Shown: piece after piece, positions 61,071 through 64,000 of the stretch | Layout: each line of letters starts with the position of its first letter | Numbering within the stretch: the stretch's first letter is position 1 | DNA from: an uncultured Alistipes sp. | GTDB lineage: Bacteria; Bacteroidota; Bacteroidia; Bacteroidales; Rikenellaceae | Direction of reading: 5' to 3' | DNA: 64,000 nucleotides | Assembly (NCBI GenBank): GCA_944321755.1 | Contig: CALUMM010000001.1 | Span: 1-64,000, forward strand | The notes under the pieces: generated by a model | What the model was told of the DNA's origin: nothing | The model's database searches: none | The model's input: only the letters and a program-made list of their open reading frames with translations | Made by a program: the position numbers and the translations under genes

Positions 61071-63014
61071 ATGACGATACGCATGACAAGCGCATTGTTG
61101 GCATGGGCGATCCTGTCGTCGTGTGCCGAACGCTGTACGACCATCACGGTCGAGAGTCCTGCCGGAGTGTTGCAGGCGCACCTTTCGATTGATGAGGGGC
61201 GGTTGCACTACCGGTTGCTGTCAGGGAAAACCCTGTTGCTCGGGCCGTCTCGCCTGGGACTCGACATGTCCCGAGCCGACTTCTCGCAGGGGCTTGTTTT
61301 CGACAGTTGCACCAGCTCCTTCGAGGGGTTCTACGACTACAATCTTCCGCTTGGCCGCCAGACCGTCGAACACAAGCCCTACCGGGAGCGGACGATTTAT
61401 GTAAAGAATCGATCCGGGCAACGCCTTGGGGTTGTTTTCCGGCTTTCGGACGACGGTGCCGCCTTTGCCTACCATGTCGACGGTACGGGATGTGACACCG
61501 TGTTGTGCGAATATTCGGGGTTCGGGCTTCGGCCCGAGGCGCGGGGCTGCCTGCAACCGCTTGCTGCGGGGAAGACGGGTTGGGCCCGGACCAATCCCGG
61601 CTATGAGGAGGGCTATGTTGCGGAGGTCGTACCGGGAACCCCTTCCGAGTTTGGGCAGGGATGGGTATTTCCGGCACTGTTTCGTTCCGGGGAGTATTGG
61701 CTGCTGATCTCCGAAACGGGGGTGGATGGGGGTTATGTTGCTTCGCACCTCTCGGATTCACTGGTCGACGGGAATCTTCACGTCGCATTCGCCCATGCGG
61801 ACAACAACGGGCCGGAGGATCCCGTGACACCGATTGTAACGCTTCCCTTCACCACTCCGTGGCGGACCATCGCCGTAGGACGGACGCCCGAACGGATTGC
61901 CGAATCGACGCTGTCCCAGGATCTCGTCTGGCCCCGTTACAGGGCTGGTGCGGGCTACGCTCCCGGCAAGGCGGTTTGGAGCTGGCTGGTGGAGGATGAT
62001 CCGGGGACGACGTTCGAGAATTCGATTCGGTATATTGATCTGGCGGCCGAACTCGGGTTTCGTTATTGTCTGATCGATGCGCTCTGGGATACGCGGATCG
62101 GACGGTCCCGGATATCGGAGCTGGCCCGTCATGCCGCGATGAAGAACGTGAAACTGATTTTATGGTACAACTCCAACGGTTCGTGGAATGATGCACCACA
62201 GGGTCCTCTGCACCGGATGGATACCCGTGCGGCACGGCGAGAGGAGTTGCAATGGTTGCGACAGACGGGAATCAGCGGCATCAAGGTGGATTTTTTTGGT
62301 GGGGACAAACAGAGCGGGATGCGGTTGTATGAGGATCTGCTCACCGACGCCAATGATTTCGGCATTTCAGTCAATCTCCACGGCTCGACGCTTCCCCGGG
62401 GCTGGGACCGCATGTTCCCGAACATGGTGACGGCCGAGGCGATCCGGGGTATGGAGGCGAGCAAGTACGATGCGGCGAAGGAGGCGGCACGTCCGTTCCT
62501 GAGCACCGTAGCGGTTTTTACGCGCAATGCAGTGGGGCCGATGGATTTCACGCCGACGGTACTGAATGCCGAGATGAACGTTTATGGCAACCGCATTCCG
62601 CGAGTTACGACCGCCGCCTTTGAATTGGCGTTACCCGTTGTTTTCCATTCGCCGATTCAGCATCTGGGCATAGTTCCGGAGAATCTGTCCGAATTTCCGG
62701 ATTTTGTTTGGGACTATTTGCGGGATGTACCGACCGTTTGGGACGAGACCCGCTGCCTGAGCGGATATCCGGGACGCGATGCCGTTCTGGCGCGCCGCAA
62801 AGGGGGGACGTGGTATGTGGCAGGCATCAACGGAGAGGACTGCGACAACAAGCAATTCGATCTTGTGCTTCCCACTTCGGGTCGAGCCGAATTGCTCCGC
62901 GACAAGGCCGGGAATCGCAATGCCGTCGAGCGTCAGCAGGTGGATATTCCCGCCGACGGCCGCATATCGATCTCCGTACCGGCGTATGGAGGTTTTGTCC
63001 TCGTTATCCGATAA
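61071..63014 (+). CDS. GH97 glycoside hydrolase, probably retaining alpha-galactosidase type
   Basis: A 647-residue lipoprotein (SSC, Cys18; Met5 is an alternative start). The N-terminal beta-sandwich (about 20-280) and the TIM barrel with KAVWSWLVEDD, GIKVDFFGGDKQ, LHGSTLPRGWDRMFPN and TAEAIRGMEASKYD are typical of GH97. Asp407 in KVDFF is at the position used as nucleophile in retaining GH97 alpha-galactosidases. The inverting SusB-type alpha-glucosidases use other glutamates, so the retaining branch is favoured. It starts 30 bases after the GH2 stop and is followed by GH3, forming an operon for mixed alpha/beta linked oligosaccharides. Confidence 0.92.
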   Translation: MTIRMTSALLAWAILSSCAERCTTITVESPAGVLQAHLSIDEGRLHYRLLSGKTLLLGPSRLGLDMSRADFSQGLVFDSCTSSFEGFYDYNLPLGRQTVEHKPYRERTIYVKNRSGQRLGVVFRLSDDGAAFAYHVDGTGCDTVLCEYSGFGLRPEARGCLQPLAAGKTGWARTNPGYEEGYVAEVVPGTPSEFGQGWVFPALFRSGEYWLLISETGVDGGYVASHLSDSLVDGNLHVAFAHADNNGPEDPVTPIVTLPFTTPWRTIAVGRTPERIAESTLSQDLVWPRYRAGAGYAPGKAVWSWLVEDDPGTTFENSIRYIDLAAELGFRYCLIDALWDTRIGRSRISELARHAAMKNVKLILWYNSNGSWNDAPQGPLHRMDTRAARREELQWLRQTGISGIKVDFFGGDKQSGMRLYEDLLTDANDFGISVNLHGSTLPRGWDRMFPNMVTAEAIRGMEASKYDAAKEAARPFLSTVAVFTRNAVGPMDFTPTVLNAEMNVYGNRIPRVTTAAFELALPVVFHSPIQHLGIVPENLSEFPDFVWDYLRDVPTVWDETRCLSGYPGRDAVLARRKGGTWYVAGINGEDCDNKQFDLVLPTSGRAELLRDKAGNRNAVERQQVDIPADGRISISVPAYGGFVLVIR

Positions 63015-63038
63015 CAACCCGGAAACTTCTTACACGAT

Positions 63039-64000
63039 ATGGAGAAAAAAACACTTTTTTTATTGGCTGCGGCCTTGACCGCCGCAACGCTTTCGGACGC
63101 GCAACCCGTCACCCCGGAGCATGAAGCCCGGGCCCGGGAACTGGTCGGGCGGATGACCCTTGAGGAGAAGATCGATTATATCGGGGGTTACAACACCTTT
63201 TTCATCCGTCCGGTCGAACGTCTCGGGATTCCGGAGATCCGCATGGCAGACGGCCCGCAGGGAGTTCGCAACGATTCCAGCGCCCAACTCATCGGTCGGG
63301 ACAAGAAGAGTACGCTCTATCCGTGCGGAATGGCCGCCGCGGCGACCTGGGATCGTACACTGGTCCGTCAGATGGGGGTTGGGATCGGCCAGGATGCCCG
63401 GGCCCGCGGCGTGCATATTCTACTGGGTCCGGGGGTGAACATCTACCGTTCGCCGCTTTGCGGCCGGAATTTCGAATATTTCGGTGAAGATCCCTATTTG
63501 GTGAGTGAAACGGCCGTGAGTATGGTTTCAGGAATCCAGAGCCAGGGAGTGATGGCCTGTGCGAAACACTTCGCGGCCAACAACCAGGAGTGGGACCGTT
63601 ATAACGTCTCGTCCGACGTGGATGAACGGACGTTGCATGAAATTTACCTTCCGTCGTTCGAAAAATCCATTTGCAGGGCCGGAATGGGGGCCGTGATGAG
63701 CGGCTACCACCTGGTCAACAGCGTGCACGCTTCGGAATACGGTTATCTCAATGTCGAAGTTCTGCGTCGCCGGTGGGGTTTCAAGGGGATCCTCATGTCG
63801 GACTGGGGCGGGACCTATTCGACGCTCGGTCCCGTATTCAACGGGCTCGATATCGAGATGCCGGGCGGCGGAATGATGAACCGGGGCAAGCTTCTCCCGC
63901 TCATCGAAAACGGGGTTGTCGACGAAACGCTCATCGATACGAAGGTGCAGCACATTCTCCAATCGCTTCTGGCGTTTGGTTTTTTCGATCGTCCGCAAAA
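63039..64000 (+). CDS. GH3 glycoside hydrolase, C-terminal part outside the window
   Basis: Starts 24 bases after the GH97 stop and runs off the right edge after about 320 codons. Signal peptide about residues 1-21 (LSDAQ). The TIM barrel is complete enough to show RMADGPQGVRND, LGPGVNIYRSPLCGRNFEYFGEDP-like, CAKHFAANNQEWDRYNV and nucleophile Asp255 in LMSDWGG. GH3 members cleave terminal beta-glucosyl, xylosyl or related residues. The product is similar in plan to the PUL2 GH3 but clearly a different protein. Confidence 0.95.
   Translation, partial: MEKKTLFLLAAALTAATLSDAQPVTPEHEARARELVGRMTLEEKIDYIGGYNTFFIRPVERLGIPEIRMADGPQGVRNDSSAQLIGRDKKSTLYPCGMAAAATWDRTLVRQMGVGIGQDARARGVHILLGPGVNIYRSPLCGRNFEYFGEDPYLVSETAVSMVSGIQSQGVMACAKHFAANNQEWDRYNVSSDVDERTLHEIYLPSFEKSICRAGMGAVMSGYHLVNSVHASEYGYLNVEVLRRRWGFKGILMSDWGGTYSTLGPVFNGLDIEMPGGGMMNRGKLLPLIENGVVDETLIDTKVQHILQSLLAFGFFDRPQ

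Noticed and set aside
1..64000. CRISPR arrays, tRNA or rRNA genes, transposases
   Set aside because: No spaced direct repeats, cloverleaf-like segments, rRNA stretches or DDE/serine/tyrosine recombinase motifs were recognised in either strand.

Overview
The window reads as chromosomal DNA of a gut-type Bacteroidales bacterium with high G+C. Four things show the phylum: repeated SusC/SusD pairs, many lipoprotein signal peptides, a hybrid two-component sensor of the Bacteroides type, and Bacteroidetes promoter motifs (TAnnTTTG at -7). High G+C with long antisense open frames would suit an Alistipes/Rikenellaceae-like genome, but that placement is inference. No rRNA, tRNA, CRISPR array or intact insertion sequence was seen. 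Nearly the whole window is glycan-foraging machinery, arranged as several polysaccharide utilization loci (PULs).

Region 1 (1-724) holds the start of an OmpA/DUF3575-like envelope protein, running off the left edge, and a 500-base non-coding stretch with a tandem repeat, a G-rich tract and a terminator. Region 2 (724-16260) is PUL1: SusC, SusD and a three-repeat surface protein ending in a GH43-like propeller. Upstream lie a hybrid two-component regulator and two divergently transcribed GH127-type beta-L-arabinofuranosidase-like enzymes. An arabinofuranose-containing plant glycan is the likely target.

Region 3 (16294-33638) is PUL2. A DUF6377 regulator is divergent from one long operon: SusC, SusD, GH30, surface glycan-binding protein, GH3, a full-length GH59 (galactocerebrosidase family), a DUF2264 protein and a GH88. 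The first five genes match the layout of the fungal beta-1,6-glucan PUL of Bacteroides thetaiotaomicron; the last three do not belong to that template and point to galactose and uronic acids. Region 4 (33685-38394) has a heparinase II/III-like protein and a divergent GH95, separated by a 432-base spacer carrying a perfect 18-bp inverted repeat.

Region 5 (38592-59098) is PUL3. Its minus-strand operon runs SGNH hydrolase, two IPT/TIG-NHL propeller lipoproteins, GH5-like enzyme, STN-bearing SusC, SusD, DUF3823 lipoprotein, GH65-like enzyme and sialate O-acetylesterase. Divergent from it are a BACON/LamG/glycerophosphodiesterase lipoprotein and an ECF sigma/FecR anti-sigma pair that probably controls the SusC. 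Region 6 (59220-64000) is a GH2-GH97-GH3 operon running off the right edge. The most unusual points are the GH59 inside a Sus-type operon, the glycerophosphodiesterase inside a PUL, and the inverted repeat at 35719-35822.
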